The notes under the pieces are model-generated. The model ran no database searches and had not been told where the DNA came from. It saw only the letters and a program-made list of their open reading frames with translations. Shown piece by piece: positions 9,178 to 17,098 of a stretch of 64,000 nt of DNA. A program made the translations under genes and the position numbers. The DNA lies in the NCBI GenBank assembly GCA_022571985.1, contig JACZWU010000005.1:186001-250000 (forward strand), given 5' to 3'. Every line of letters begins with the position of its first letter. Positions within the stretch are counted from its first letter, which is position 1. This stretch comes from Candidatus Zixiibacteriota bacterium (GTDB taxonomy: Bacteria; Zixibacteria; MSB-5A5; GN15; FEB-12).

Positions 9178-10398
9178 ATGATCGGTTTTTCAATATTAGG
9201 CATAGCGGCAAACGCAATAAGAGCCAATAAACTAAGGTCTTCGCTGACACTTTTGGGCATAGTCTTTGGAATGGTCTCTGTAATGACCATTATATCGGCA
9301 CTTGAAGGTATGATGGGGGCGATTGAAAAAGATATTGGTCGTTTGGGTCCTTCAACATTTATGGTTGCTAAGATGATGATTGCAACTTCCGATGAGGAGT
9401 TTTTTAAGAAAATAAAGCGCAAGCCGATTGATCTTAAGTCTGCAGATCTCATTATCAACGAATGCAACCTATGCGAAAAAGTTTCTCCCAGAGCTTTTTC
9501 ACGCGCCCGGTTTAAGTATGGTTCTGATTATATTCGTGACGGCCGAATCATGGCCGGCACTTACAGTTTTATTGATATTGTTGATATGGAAGTGGCCCAG
9601 GGGAGATTCCACTCGATGGAAGACGATTTACACAGGAGTCAAGTTGTGATGATTGGCGATGGTGTCAGAGAAAAACTGTTTTCCGGAGTTGATCCGATCG
9701 GAAAAACTTTAAGAGTTGGCAGCAAGAAATATACGATTATAGGTATCGCCAAGAAGTTTGGCTCCATGTTTGGCAATGAGCGTGACAACTTTGTGGTCAT
9801 GCCTCTTTCTACATACGGCGCCCATTTTGGACAGCCGCGCTGGGGGCTGAATATTGTTATCAAGGCCCGTTCAGTAGAGAAGTTAGAAGACGCTATGGAC
9901 GAAGTCAGGCTGCTTTTAAGGTCGCAAAGAGGCGTTGCCTATGACGAAGAAGATGATTTTGACATTATGACTGCTGATATTTTTTTGGAGCTGTTTAATT
10001 CAATTACCAAGGTATTTCGGATGGCCCTGGTAGGAGTTTCATCAATTTCCATAGTAGTTGGCGGAATTGTGGTCATGAACGTAATGATGGTGGCGGTTTC
10101 CGAAAGAACCCGCGAGATAGGAATACGCAAAGCAATTGGCGCCAAGCAAAAACATATACTGTTGCAGTTTTTGTTTGAGTCATTGATACTCACTTCCAGC
10201 GGCGGACTGGTAGGTATGTTAATCGGCTATTTGTTGGCAAAATTCCTGGTTGGAATGATAGGCATGGAGATTTCCCCTTCGGCCATAGCTATTATAGCTG
10301 GACTATCAATCTCTATGGGCACAGGATTAATTTTCGGAATTTACCCGGCACTTAAAGCAGCTAAGCTTGACCCTATTAAGGCGCTGAGTTTTGAATAG
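9178..10398 (+). CDS. MacB-type ABC permease (first of three)
   Basis: The 406-residue protein has the MacB architecture: one N-terminal membrane helix (about 18-42, in the LRSSLTLLGIVFGMVSVMT segment), a large periplasmic domain (about 45-275) and three C-terminal helices of the FtsX domain. The cytoplasmic coupling segment SERTREIGIRKAIGAK and the terminal FGIYPALKAAKLDPIKAL motif are family hallmarks. It is clearly more divergent from the next two permeases than they are from each other. It probably works with the ATPase immediately upstream. The ribosome-binding site is weak, consistent with coupling to the preceding gene. Confidence 0.93.
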   Translation: MIGFSILGIAANAIRANKLRSSLTLLGIVFGMVSVMTIISALEGMMGAIEKDIGRLGPSTFMVAKMMIATSDEEFFKKIKRKPIDLKSADLIINECNLCEKVSPRAFSRARFKYGSDYIRDGRIMAGTYSFIDIVDMEVAQGRFHSMEDDLHRSQVVMIGDGVREKLFSGVDPIGKTLRVGSKKYTIIGIAKKFGSMFGNERDNFVVMPLSTYGAHFGQPRWGLNIVIKARSVEKLEDAMDEVRLLLRSQRGVAYDEEDDFDIMTADIFLELFNSITKVFRMALVGVSSISIVVGGIVVMNVMMVAVSERTREIGIRKAIGAKQKHILLQFLFESLILTSSGGLVGMLIGYLLAKFLVGMIGMEISPSAIAIIAGLSISMGTGLIFGIYPALKAAKLDPIKALSFE

Positions 10399-10406
10399 GT
10401 TGCAAT

Positions 10407-11657
10407 ATGCTGTTATCTCCTGTTGAAATAAAAAATGCCGTGATGATGGCTCTTGGTTCACTGATGAGCAATAAGTTCCGCTCATTTCTGACAATCCTTG
10501 GCGTGATGGTAGGCGTTGGTTCGGTAATATCGATGGCCGCAGTAATTGACGGCCTTGACAATGCAGCCAAAGATGAAGTAGACAGGATGGGCACTAATAT
10601 CATAACGGTCAGGAAATTTGCCCCCGGCACTGACTGGGATAATCTTAGCGATGAAGAGCGCAAGCGTCCGGAAATGTCTGTAGGCGAAGCTGAGGCAATA
10701 TTGGCGAATTGTCCTACTGTCGATGGTGTTGCCCCAAGGAATCACTTTTATGCACTTGGCGGGAATGAAGCAAAATATAGAAACCGCACTTTTAACAGAC
10801 CGCTGGTGATGGGGACCTGGCCGGATTATATGAAGGTCAGAGACAAGAATATGGAGACAGGCAGATTCTTTTCTGAAATAGATCTCCAATACAGGTTAAT
10901 GGTTTGTGTTCTTGGTGCATCAGTCGCTGATCTGTTATTTCCGAATCAAAATCCGATTGGCCGGGAAATCAGGGTCAATGGCGATAAGTTTCTGGTCATT
11001 GGAGTATTGGAACGTGTAAAGTCAAATTTTGGTGAGGACTCTGACAATACCTACGTGATAATGCCTCTGACTACTTTCGAAAAACTGATGCCACAGGACA
11101 AAGCTCTAACGCTGGAATGCAGGTCGAGGAGTTTTGAAGAAATCGATAAGGCAATTGAAGAAGTTACAACTGCATTAAGACTGTATCGCAAAGTTCCTTT
11201 CAATAAAGAAAATAATTTTGCGCTTTCGACTCAGGAACAGTTTAAGGACGAGATAAACAATATTACCAAGTATATTTATTTGGGCATGGGAGTTATTACT
11301 TCGATTGGTCTGATGGTCGGCGGTATTGGCGTCATGAATATAATGCTGGTTTCTGTAACTGAGCGCACCCGTGAAATAGGGGTCAGAAAAGCTATCGGGG
11401 CCAAGCGCTCGAATATCATAATGCAATTTCTGACCGAAGCCATGACGCTTTCCGCGACGGGGGGAGTTGTAGGCATTTTGGCCGGAATATCTCTGGGAAC
11501 CGGGGTAAATCTTCTGCTCGGGTTTCCTCTGTCAGTTTCTCCATTTTGGATAGTTCTCGGCTTTACGGTATCCGTCTCTGTGGGACTTGTTTCAGGTATT
11601 TATCCCGCCATAAAGGCCTCAAAACTCGACCCCATTGAATCTCTGCGCTATGAATAG
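10407..11657 (+). CDS. MacB-type ABC permease (second; tandem paralogue A)
   Basis: The 416-residue permease has an N-terminal helix in the NKFRSFLTILGVMVGVGSVI segment, a periplasmic MacB domain and three FtsX-type helices with the TERTREIGVRKAIGAK coupling element and the end motif GIYPAIKASKLDPIESL. It starts 8 bases after the previous permease. It has the same length as the next gene and aligns with it along the whole sequence without gaps, most closely in the C-terminal 150 residues. Having two or more permeases suggests either a heterodimeric pore, as in LolC/LolE, or a duplicated exporter specificity; the sequence does not decide which. Confidence 0.93.
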   Translation: MLLSPVEIKNAVMMALGSLMSNKFRSFLTILGVMVGVGSVISMAAVIDGLDNAAKDEVDRMGTNIITVRKFAPGTDWDNLSDEERKRPEMSVGEAEAILANCPTVDGVAPRNHFYALGGNEAKYRNRTFNRPLVMGTWPDYMKVRDKNMETGRFFSEIDLQYRLMVCVLGASVADLLFPNQNPIGREIRVNGDKFLVIGVLERVKSNFGEDSDNTYVIMPLTTFEKLMPQDKALTLECRSRSFEEIDKAIEEVTTALRLYRKVPFNKENNFALSTQEQFKDEINNITKYIYLGMGVITSIGLMVGGIGVMNIMLVSVTERTREIGVRKAIGAKRSNIIMQFLTEAMTLSATGGVVGILAGISLGTGVNLLLGFPLSVSPFWIVLGFTVSVSVGLVSGIYPAIKASKLDPIESLRYE

Positions 11658-11776
11658 ACAAATTGCTTGACTATCTTAAATCAAGCATTGCTTTGATTGA
11701 ATTTGGAACTGAGAAAACTGTCTTTAGTATTAGATTTAGTAATAATGAAATATCAAAGGATCTGTTTTAGACTATT

Positions 11777-13027
11777 ATGCTGCTCTCTCCGGTAGAATTA
11801 AAAAATTCCGTATTGATGGCGCTGGATTCTTTACGGGCTAATAAGTTTCGCTCATTTCTGACTATTCTCGGGGTGATGGTCGGGGTTGGCTCGGTCATCG
11901 GCATGGCATCGGTAATCGATGGCTTAAACAATGCGGCAGAATCCGAAGTTGACAAAATGGGCTCAAATATCATTAGTGTGAGCAAGTTCAAACCGGGAAC
12001 AGACTTTGACAATCTTACAGAAGAAGAACGCAGACGTAAGCCTATCACAGTAGGCGAAGCGCGGGCGATTTTGGATAACTGTCCCAGTGTTCAGGGTGTT
12101 TCTCCCAGAAACTACTATTTTAAGCCCGGCGGGAATGTAGCTAAATATCTAAATAGAAAATTTAACAATCCGTATTTTCTCGGAACCTGGCCGGACTATG
12201 TCTCCGTACAGGATAAAGAGATCTCATCAGGCAGATTTATTACAGAAACTGATCTGCAAAACAGGCTGATGGTCTGTGTAATCGGTGCTGACATAGCGGA
12301 AGTACTATTTCTGCAGAGTACGGCCATAGGCAAAGAAATTCGGTTTAATGGAGATAAATTCCTGGTTGTAGGAGTTATGGAAGATGTAAAGTCCAATTTT
12401 GGTAATGACTCGGAAAACAGATATGTGATGGTACCTTTGACAACTTACCAAAAACTGATTCCCTGGGAAAAAGAACTGGGGCTGGACTGTCGCGCCGAGA
12501 GCTTTGACAAAATCGATGTCGCCATAGAAGAAATTACGGCAGCACTGCGAGTTTACCGCAAGGTTCCATTTGAAAAAGAAAACAACTTCGCTTTGTCGAC
12601 TCAGGAGCAGTTTAAGGACGAGATAAATAATATTACCAAGTATATTTATATGGGTATGGGAGTCATTACCTCGATTGGCCTTTTGGTTGGCGGTATTGGC
12701 GTTATGAACATAATGCTTGTTTCTGTCACCGAGCGCACTCGTGAAATTGGAGTCAGAAAGGCTATCGGGGCCAAGCGTTCAAATATTATAATGCAATTTC
12801 TGACCGAAGCCATGACGCTTTCCGGAACCGGTGGTATCGCGGGGATTCTGGCCGGGTTGTCTTTAGGAATAACAGTTAATCTGCTGCTCGGCTTTCCGCT
12901 GTCAATTTCTCCTTTCTGGATAATTCTCGGCTTTACAGTGTCCGTCTCGGTAGGACTTGTTTCAGGCATATATCCCGCCATAAAAGCCTCAAAACTCGAC
13001 CCGATTGAAGCTCTGCGCTACGAATAA
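11777..13027 (+). CDS. MacB-type ABC permease (third; tandem paralogue B)
   Basis: This 416-residue permease is the duplicate of the preceding gene: both begin MLLSPVE(I/L)KN and end with the same ASKLDPIE(S/A)LRYE tail. The periplasmic domains have diverged (for example residues 64-170), while the FtsX segment is nearly identical, including synonymous positions. A 119-base gap without a clear terminator separates the two, so they may share a transcript. It lacks its own ATPase and would use the one at the head of the cluster. It is followed about 100 bases later by the GWxTD gene. Confidence 0.93.
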   Translation: MLLSPVELKNSVLMALDSLRANKFRSFLTILGVMVGVGSVIGMASVIDGLNNAAESEVDKMGSNIISVSKFKPGTDFDNLTEEERRRKPITVGEARAILDNCPSVQGVSPRNYYFKPGGNVAKYLNRKFNNPYFLGTWPDYVSVQDKEISSGRFITETDLQNRLMVCVIGADIAEVLFLQSTAIGKEIRFNGDKFLVVGVMEDVKSNFGNDSENRYVMVPLTTYQKLIPWEKELGLDCRAESFDKIDVAIEEITAALRVYRKVPFEKENNFALSTQEQFKDEINNITKYIYMGMGVITSIGLLVGGIGVMNIMLVSVTERTREIGVRKAIGAKRSNIIMQFLTEAMTLSGTGGIAGILAGLSLGITVNLLLGFPLSISPFWIILGFTVSVSVGLVSGIYPAIKASKLDPIEALRYE

Positions 13028-13125
13028 ATCTGCTTGCTTATTAGTCAGCTTTTTGTTGAACTGAACTGCGCCCGGTAATAGATTGGAACCGTAGCGTTTG
13101 AGTTTAGTTAAATTAAGTAGGCGTC

Positions 13126-14475
13126 ATGTTTTTCATGAAATACACATTTTTACCACTGGCTCTGCTAACTGCCATCATTCTGTTTTCTCCTGTCCTGTCT
13201 CAGGGGGATTATGGATCACTATTTCTGGATAAAAACCAGCGCGAAATCAAAGTGGATTACGCAGCCTTTGCGATTGAAGACTCCAGGCAGATGCGTCTGG
13301 AGGTCTATTATCAGGTTTATAATAGTTCCCTGGCTTTTAAAGAAGAAGGAGATCTTTTTGTAGCTTCTTATGACATAAAAATAACAGTAATGGACAAACG
13401 CGGCCGCCGTCTTAAAGACGAAAAGAGAGAGAAAACTATTACAGTCGCTGATAAACGGGAGGCCCTCTCCGGCACCAGTTACCGTACCAGTCAAATAAAC
13501 TTCGTACTTGACCCGGGCAGGTACGATGTCCGGTTTGTTCTCAACGACCACTACGCCAAGAAAAGCAACATTAAGAAAAAGGAATTTCAGGCAAAACTTA
13601 AAGATGTCAGCAAGGGTAAACCAAAACTTTCCAATATCCTGTTTGCTCAGGCGGTAGGACCGCTCCAGGATAATTCTGAATTGTTTGCCAAAGGGGATAA
13701 AGTGGTAATTCCCTCAGTAACGCATTATTACGGGGGCGGGGAAGACAAAGATAACAAGTTACTTTATTATCTCGAAATTTATCCCGGTTCTGATGGTCAG
13801 ACTAAGGCCACAGTCCAGACGCTGATAAGAAAGAGAAAGGGAAAAATGGTCTACCGGGATACCCTTACTTCTCTTTTGGAGAAGCCATTTGCGAGGCAGA
13901 TAAGAGAGATTTCCGTAGACGGCTTTGAGCCGGGAGAGTATGAAATTGAAATTGAGCTTAAAGGAGCCCGGGGCAAGAAGTTCGATAAGACAAAGGGGAA
14001 ATTTCATATCAGATGGAACGAGGAATCGCTGCTGCAGCATAACTATGATGTTCTGCTCAACCAGATATCTCTTATCGCCTCACCCAAAGATGTCAAAGAA
14101 CTAAAAAAGGCAAAATCTCTCGAAGAGAAAAAAGCCGCTCTCGATAGTTTCTGGAAATCAAAAGACCCGTTCCCTGAAACTTCAAGAAACGAATTTAGAG
14201 CCGAATTCTATAGCAGGGTCAGGCTGGCTAATGCCAATTATGGTTACCTGAGACGGCAGGGTTGGGAAACTGACCGGGGGCGCATTTTAGTAAGATATGG
14301 CATACCCGACCAGATTGAAGATTACCCCTTTGCGCTGGAGACTTATCCTTCGCAGATCTGGCATTATTATCGAAAGGGAAGGTATCGCAGGTTTGTCTTC
14401 GTCGATGACAGCCACGACGGCGACTATCGCCTGCAATACCCTTATGACGGGTTAGGAATCAACCCCGACTTTTGA
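13126..14475 (+). CDS. GWxTD-domain secreted protein
   Basis: The 449-residue protein has a signal peptide ending near PVLSQG, a beta-rich middle region and a C-terminal GWxTD domain: GWETDRGRILVRYGIPDQIE at about residues 382-401, then IWHYYRKGRYRRFVFVDD. This domain is largely confined to FCB-group bacteria and relatives, and its function is not established. The Met at 13126 is used, though the second Met three codons later could also start the protein and gives an equally good signal peptide. It follows the export operon and may be co-transcribed with it. The region after its stop holds a decayed copy of the same C-terminal domain. Confidence 0.85.
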   Translation: MFFMKYTFLPLALLTAIILFSPVLSQGDYGSLFLDKNQREIKVDYAAFAIEDSRQMRLEVYYQVYNSSLAFKEEGDLFVASYDIKITVMDKRGRRLKDEKREKTITVADKREALSGTSYRTSQINFVLDPGRYDVRFVLNDHYAKKSNIKKKEFQAKLKDVSKGKPKLSNILFAQAVGPLQDNSELFAKGDKVVIPSVTHYYGGGEDKDNKLLYYLEIYPGSDGQTKATVQTLIRKRKGKMVYRDTLTSLLEKPFARQIREISVDGFEPGEYEIEIELKGARGKKFDKTKGKFHIRWNEESLLQHNYDVLLNQISLIASPKDVKELKKAKSLEEKKAALDSFWKSKDPFPETSRNEFRAEFYSRVRLANANYGYLRRQGWETDRGRILVRYGIPDQIEDYPFALETYPSQIWHYYRKGRYRRFVFVDDSHDGDYRLQYPYDGLGINPDF

Positions 14476-14479
14476 CTAA

Positions 14480-14731
14480 TTTAGATATCAGTTAGGTATT
14501 CTGCTGAGTTACTCAAAAGAATACTCAAACATTTACAATAGCCACCAATTTTCGGGCAACAATGATCCATTTCAGACATAGTACTATCACCGCTTAAACG
14601 GCAAAGTGTTTGTTTTTCAGAATAAAAGAGGGGATAAAGAATACATTCTGGTGCATTCAAATGTAAGCGGTGAAAGATATGACCCTGCCTGGGGAAATAG
14701 AATTAAGCAGGGTCTGTTTGAATTTGATTAG
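14480..14731 (+). pseudogene. Decayed C-terminus of a second GWxTD-type protein
   Basis: One forward frame across this stretch reads as protein, interrupted by a single TAG at 14579-14581. It gives SYSKEYSNIYNSHQF, then DPFQT, the stop, YYHRLNGKVFVFQNKRG and EYILVHSNVSGERYDPAW, and ends at TAG 14731. The order aromatic pair, basic/Gly, FVF, acidic-Gly, YxL matches the end of the intact GWxTD protein just upstream (IWHYYRKG.., FVFVDD, YRLQ). The amber codon falls where that protein has Trp, so a TGG-to-TAG change is likely. No start codon or ribosome-binding site is evident, so this is a relic of a paralogue. Confidence 0.5.
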
Positions 14732-14736
14732 AAAAG

Positions 14737-15471
14737 TTATTTGCCGGGTTTCTTCGAAGCAGTCCTGGCCGCGGCAGCTAATTTTCTTTTGACGGGAATG
14801 GTAAATCTGCTCTTAACTTCGTCGCTTAACTCGAAAGTAAATGATTTTTCAAAAGACTTTCTCAGAACTTCTTTGCGCAGTTTAACTTTGGCCTTTGCCG
14901 CTTCGCCGGCTTTGATTTTTTTAGGAAGATCCACTTCAAAATATTCGCTGGCATAGGAAATCATTTTTATCTTCAGATCCTCGTCGGATACGTTTCTGAT
15001 TTCAAAACTCATATTGTCTATCTGCTTGGAGCCTGTTTGAGACAAATCAATTTTGTATGGCCTCATGATCACAGGATAGGTGGAATCAGGCCGGGTAACG
15101 ACATTCACCGTAATTGATACGAATTTGTCCGGAGGTCCTTCATTAGTCTGAATTTTGGGACGCTTGGTTATTTTGGTCCGGTATTTCTTTGAACTGAAAA
15201 TTATCTCTAATTCTGTGCTGTCACCGACAGCAAGCAGGTCCTTTTGTAAAGGAGCCTTGGTGCAGCCTCAGCCAGGGATTATTTTAAGAATCTTGAGAGT
15301 GTCATCGCCCGTTGAAACCAGCCAAAATTTGTGGCTGATTGTAGAGTTCTGAGGGACATAGCCAAAATTGAACTCTTTGACAGGTATTGTCAGCCTGGGC
15401 GCAGCCATTGCAACAGATGCAATGAGCAAAGTCAAAACTGCTGTCAAAACAATCGTTTTAGTATTATTCAT
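14737..15471 (-). CDS. DUF1573 periplasmic protein with in-frame UGA at a family Cys (candidate selenoprotein)
   Basis: The frame runs about 244 residues if the UGA at 15270-15268 is read through. The start ATG has GGAG 9 bases upstream; a TTG and another ATG lie just before. A signal peptide (ending VAMAAP) precedes the DUF1573 beta domain. The upstream paralogue reads PGCSCTRAPL where this gene reads PG-UGA-GCTKAPL, so the UGA replaces the first Cys of the CxC motif. The 175 codons after it are intact and align with the paralogue (VGDSTELEIIFSSKKY, KIQTNEGPPDK). Two hairpins follow the UGA. Selenocysteine, a recent nonsense mutation (TGC to TGA) or an assembly error are the options. It is last in a three-gene operon; its length matches its relatives (235 and 249). 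Confidence 0.7.
15216..15270 (-). promoter_or_regulatory. UGA codon with two downstream hairpins (possible SECIS)
   Basis: After the UGA the transcript can form TCCTTT-ACA-AAAGGA (15253-15239) and then TGCTGTC-GGT-GACAGCA (15232-15216), a perfect 7-bp stem with a GGU loop. The GGU loop resembles the loop of the E. coli fdhF element, but it lies about 42 bases after the UGA, beyond the usual bacterial distance of roughly 16-37. The nearer hairpin has no loop G. GGT GAC AGC also encodes a conserved Gly-Asp-Ser, so protein constraint alone could explain the stem. Confidence 0.3.
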
Positions 15472-15538
15472 ATTCATATACTCCAATATATTACTTCGTC
15501 CGCCAGGCTGTCAAATATTAGTTTTTTTCCTGACAAAA

Positions 15539-16288
15539 TCAATTATCAAAATAATCAATAATTCTCGTTACCGGTATAGTGAATCGGCTGCCAAAATCAT
15601 CACTGAGCCTGATTGTAAAGGACTTCTGAAAAGATTTTCCAATCGAGTCTTTCAGGAGCCGGATCTCTGCGGTTATGGTTTCACCCGCCTTGATTTCGAC
15701 CGGCAGGTCAATTTCAAAATAGCCGTCGGGTAAGGAAACAAGTTCGAGCTTTAAATTTTCCTTTGAAACGTTTTTGATAGAAAACTGCTTTTTATTTACC
15801 TGCCCGGAATCGCTTGTCGGAAAAGAAATCTTAAACGGCTCTATGATTACCGGAAAAGTTGAGTCGGTCTTTGCTAAAACGTTGGCAATGATTTTGAGGC
15901 TTTTGTCGGGCGTGTTCTCGTTGGTCTGAATTTTCGGACTTTTCTCAACCCTGTTTCTGAAGCTTTTAGTGCTGAATATGATTTCTACTACGGTACTGTC
16001 GCCGGAGGCCAGTTTATTTTTTTTGAGCGGAGCTCTGGTACAGCTGCAGCCGGGGATTATCTGCTCTATTATGAGAGTATCGTCGCCTGTGGATAGCAGC
16101 CAGAATCTGTGAGAGACCAGCGAGTGCTGAGGTACATAGCCAAAGTTGAAGACTGTTTCCGGCAGGGTTAATCTTGGCGACGACAAGGCCGCTGTGGCCG
16201 AGAGGCCAATAATTAAGACCGCCAAAACCAATATTTTATATAATTTTTTCAAGCTGGTTTTCTTTTCTTCATTCAGACAATTATACAA
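15539..16288 (-). CDS. DUF1573 periplasmic protein (middle gene of three)
   Basis: The 249-residue form starts at a TTG two bases after the stop of the preceding gene. An internal TTG at 16252 gives a cleaner signal peptide (KKLYKILVLAVLIIG, then TAALSSP) and may be the true start. The DUF1573 domain has the GYVPQHSLVSHRFWLLSTGD strand pattern and the motif PGCSCTRAP near residue 80. It ends in a second beta domain. DUF1573 proteins are exported Ig-like domains with a CxC motif; their role is not known, though metal or thiol chemistry is often supposed. It is the closest relative of the UGA-containing gene that follows and serves as the reference for it. Confidence 0.85.
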   Translation of the reverse strand: MYNCLNEEKKTSLKKLYKILVLAVLIIGLSATAALSSPRLTLPETVFNFGYVPQHSLVSHRFWLLSTGDDTLIIEQIIPGCSCTRAPLKKNKLASGDSTVVEIIFSTKSFRNRVEKSPKIQTNENTPDKSLKIIANVLAKTDSTFPVIIEPFKISFPTSDSGQVNKKQFSIKNVSKENLKLELVSLPDGYFEIDLPVEIKAGETITAEIRLLKDSIGKSFQKSFTIRLSDDFGSRFTIPVTRIIDYFDN

Positions 16289-16290
16289 TT

Positions 16291-16998
16291 TTATTCAGCT
16301 TTGCTGCCATAGAATTTCCGGCGAATAGGGATAGTCAGATAATTTCCTTGCCCGTACTTAAAATCTACTGTAAATGAGCTTTTGAACTCTTTGTCAACGA
16401 ATTCGGGCAGTAGTTTAGCATAACCGAAAGCCGAACCTCTGGCAGGTACAGTTTCCGGCATGAAGATAATGCATTCAGCCGGTAACTTAGATATAATTTC
16501 CGGATAAAAGATCTGGTCGGTAGCATTGATAATTCTAAACTCAAGACTATCGATCGACATTTCGCGGATTCGGCTCATTTCAAACTTAAACGGCCAGATA
16601 CTTCCTGAAAATGCAGAATCAAGAGATAGCAGGACGTTGGCCTTAAGTGATATTCTCAAAGGCTTAGCTGAGCCATTGCTGTAGATTAAGGGATATCTTT
16701 TTATAGGACCCGTAGCCCGTTCTGTATTCCAGGAGATTTTCACGTAGGTGGAATCACCCGGGGCGATCTTATCGGATTCAAGCGAGCTGACAGCGCAGCT
16801 GCAGCCGGTCTTAATTTCTGAGATGGTGACTGTATCAGTGCCGGTCGATTTTAGCCAGAAGCTGTAGATTATATCGGAGTTTTGAGTTGTCAGCCCGAAA
16901 TCGAATTTTTGGCCGCTGCTCTCCAATTTCGGCTGTGAAAAAGCGTTAGTACACAGAACCGAAATAGCGACCATCGTAAGTAAAGGAAATCTTCTCAT
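16291..16998 (-). CDS. DUF1573 periplasmic protein (first gene of three)
   Basis: The 235-residue protein has a signal peptide (PLLTMVAISVLCTNAFSQ) followed by the DUF1573 domain: FDFGLTTQNSDIIYSFWLKS, the motif TGCSCAVSS and the PGDST loop. It is more distant from the other two than they are from each other. It heads a minus-strand operon: the next gene starts two bases after its stop. The region upstream (about 100 bases) separates it from the FAD oxidase on the same strand. Three adjacent copies indicate repeated local duplication; all keep a CxC motif except the UGA variant. Confidence 0.87.
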   Translation of the reverse strand: MRRFPLLTMVAISVLCTNAFSQPKLESSGQKFDFGLTTQNSDIIYSFWLKSTGTDTVTISEIKTGCSCAVSSLESDKIAPGDSTYVKISWNTERATGPIKRYPLIYSNGSAKPLRISLKANVLLSLDSAFSGSIWPFKFEMSRIREMSIDSLEFRIINATDQIFYPEIISKLPAECIIFMPETVPARGSAFGYAKLLPEFVDKEFKSSFTVDFKYGQGNYLTIPIRRKFYGSKAE

Positions 16999-17098
16999 AG
17001 ACTAATTATATTATCCAATCTGACAAAAGTTTCAGTAATCCGCCAAGAATATAGCAGCAAGACGGCAGAGTCAAGTTACCGGCAATCTGAGACTCTAT

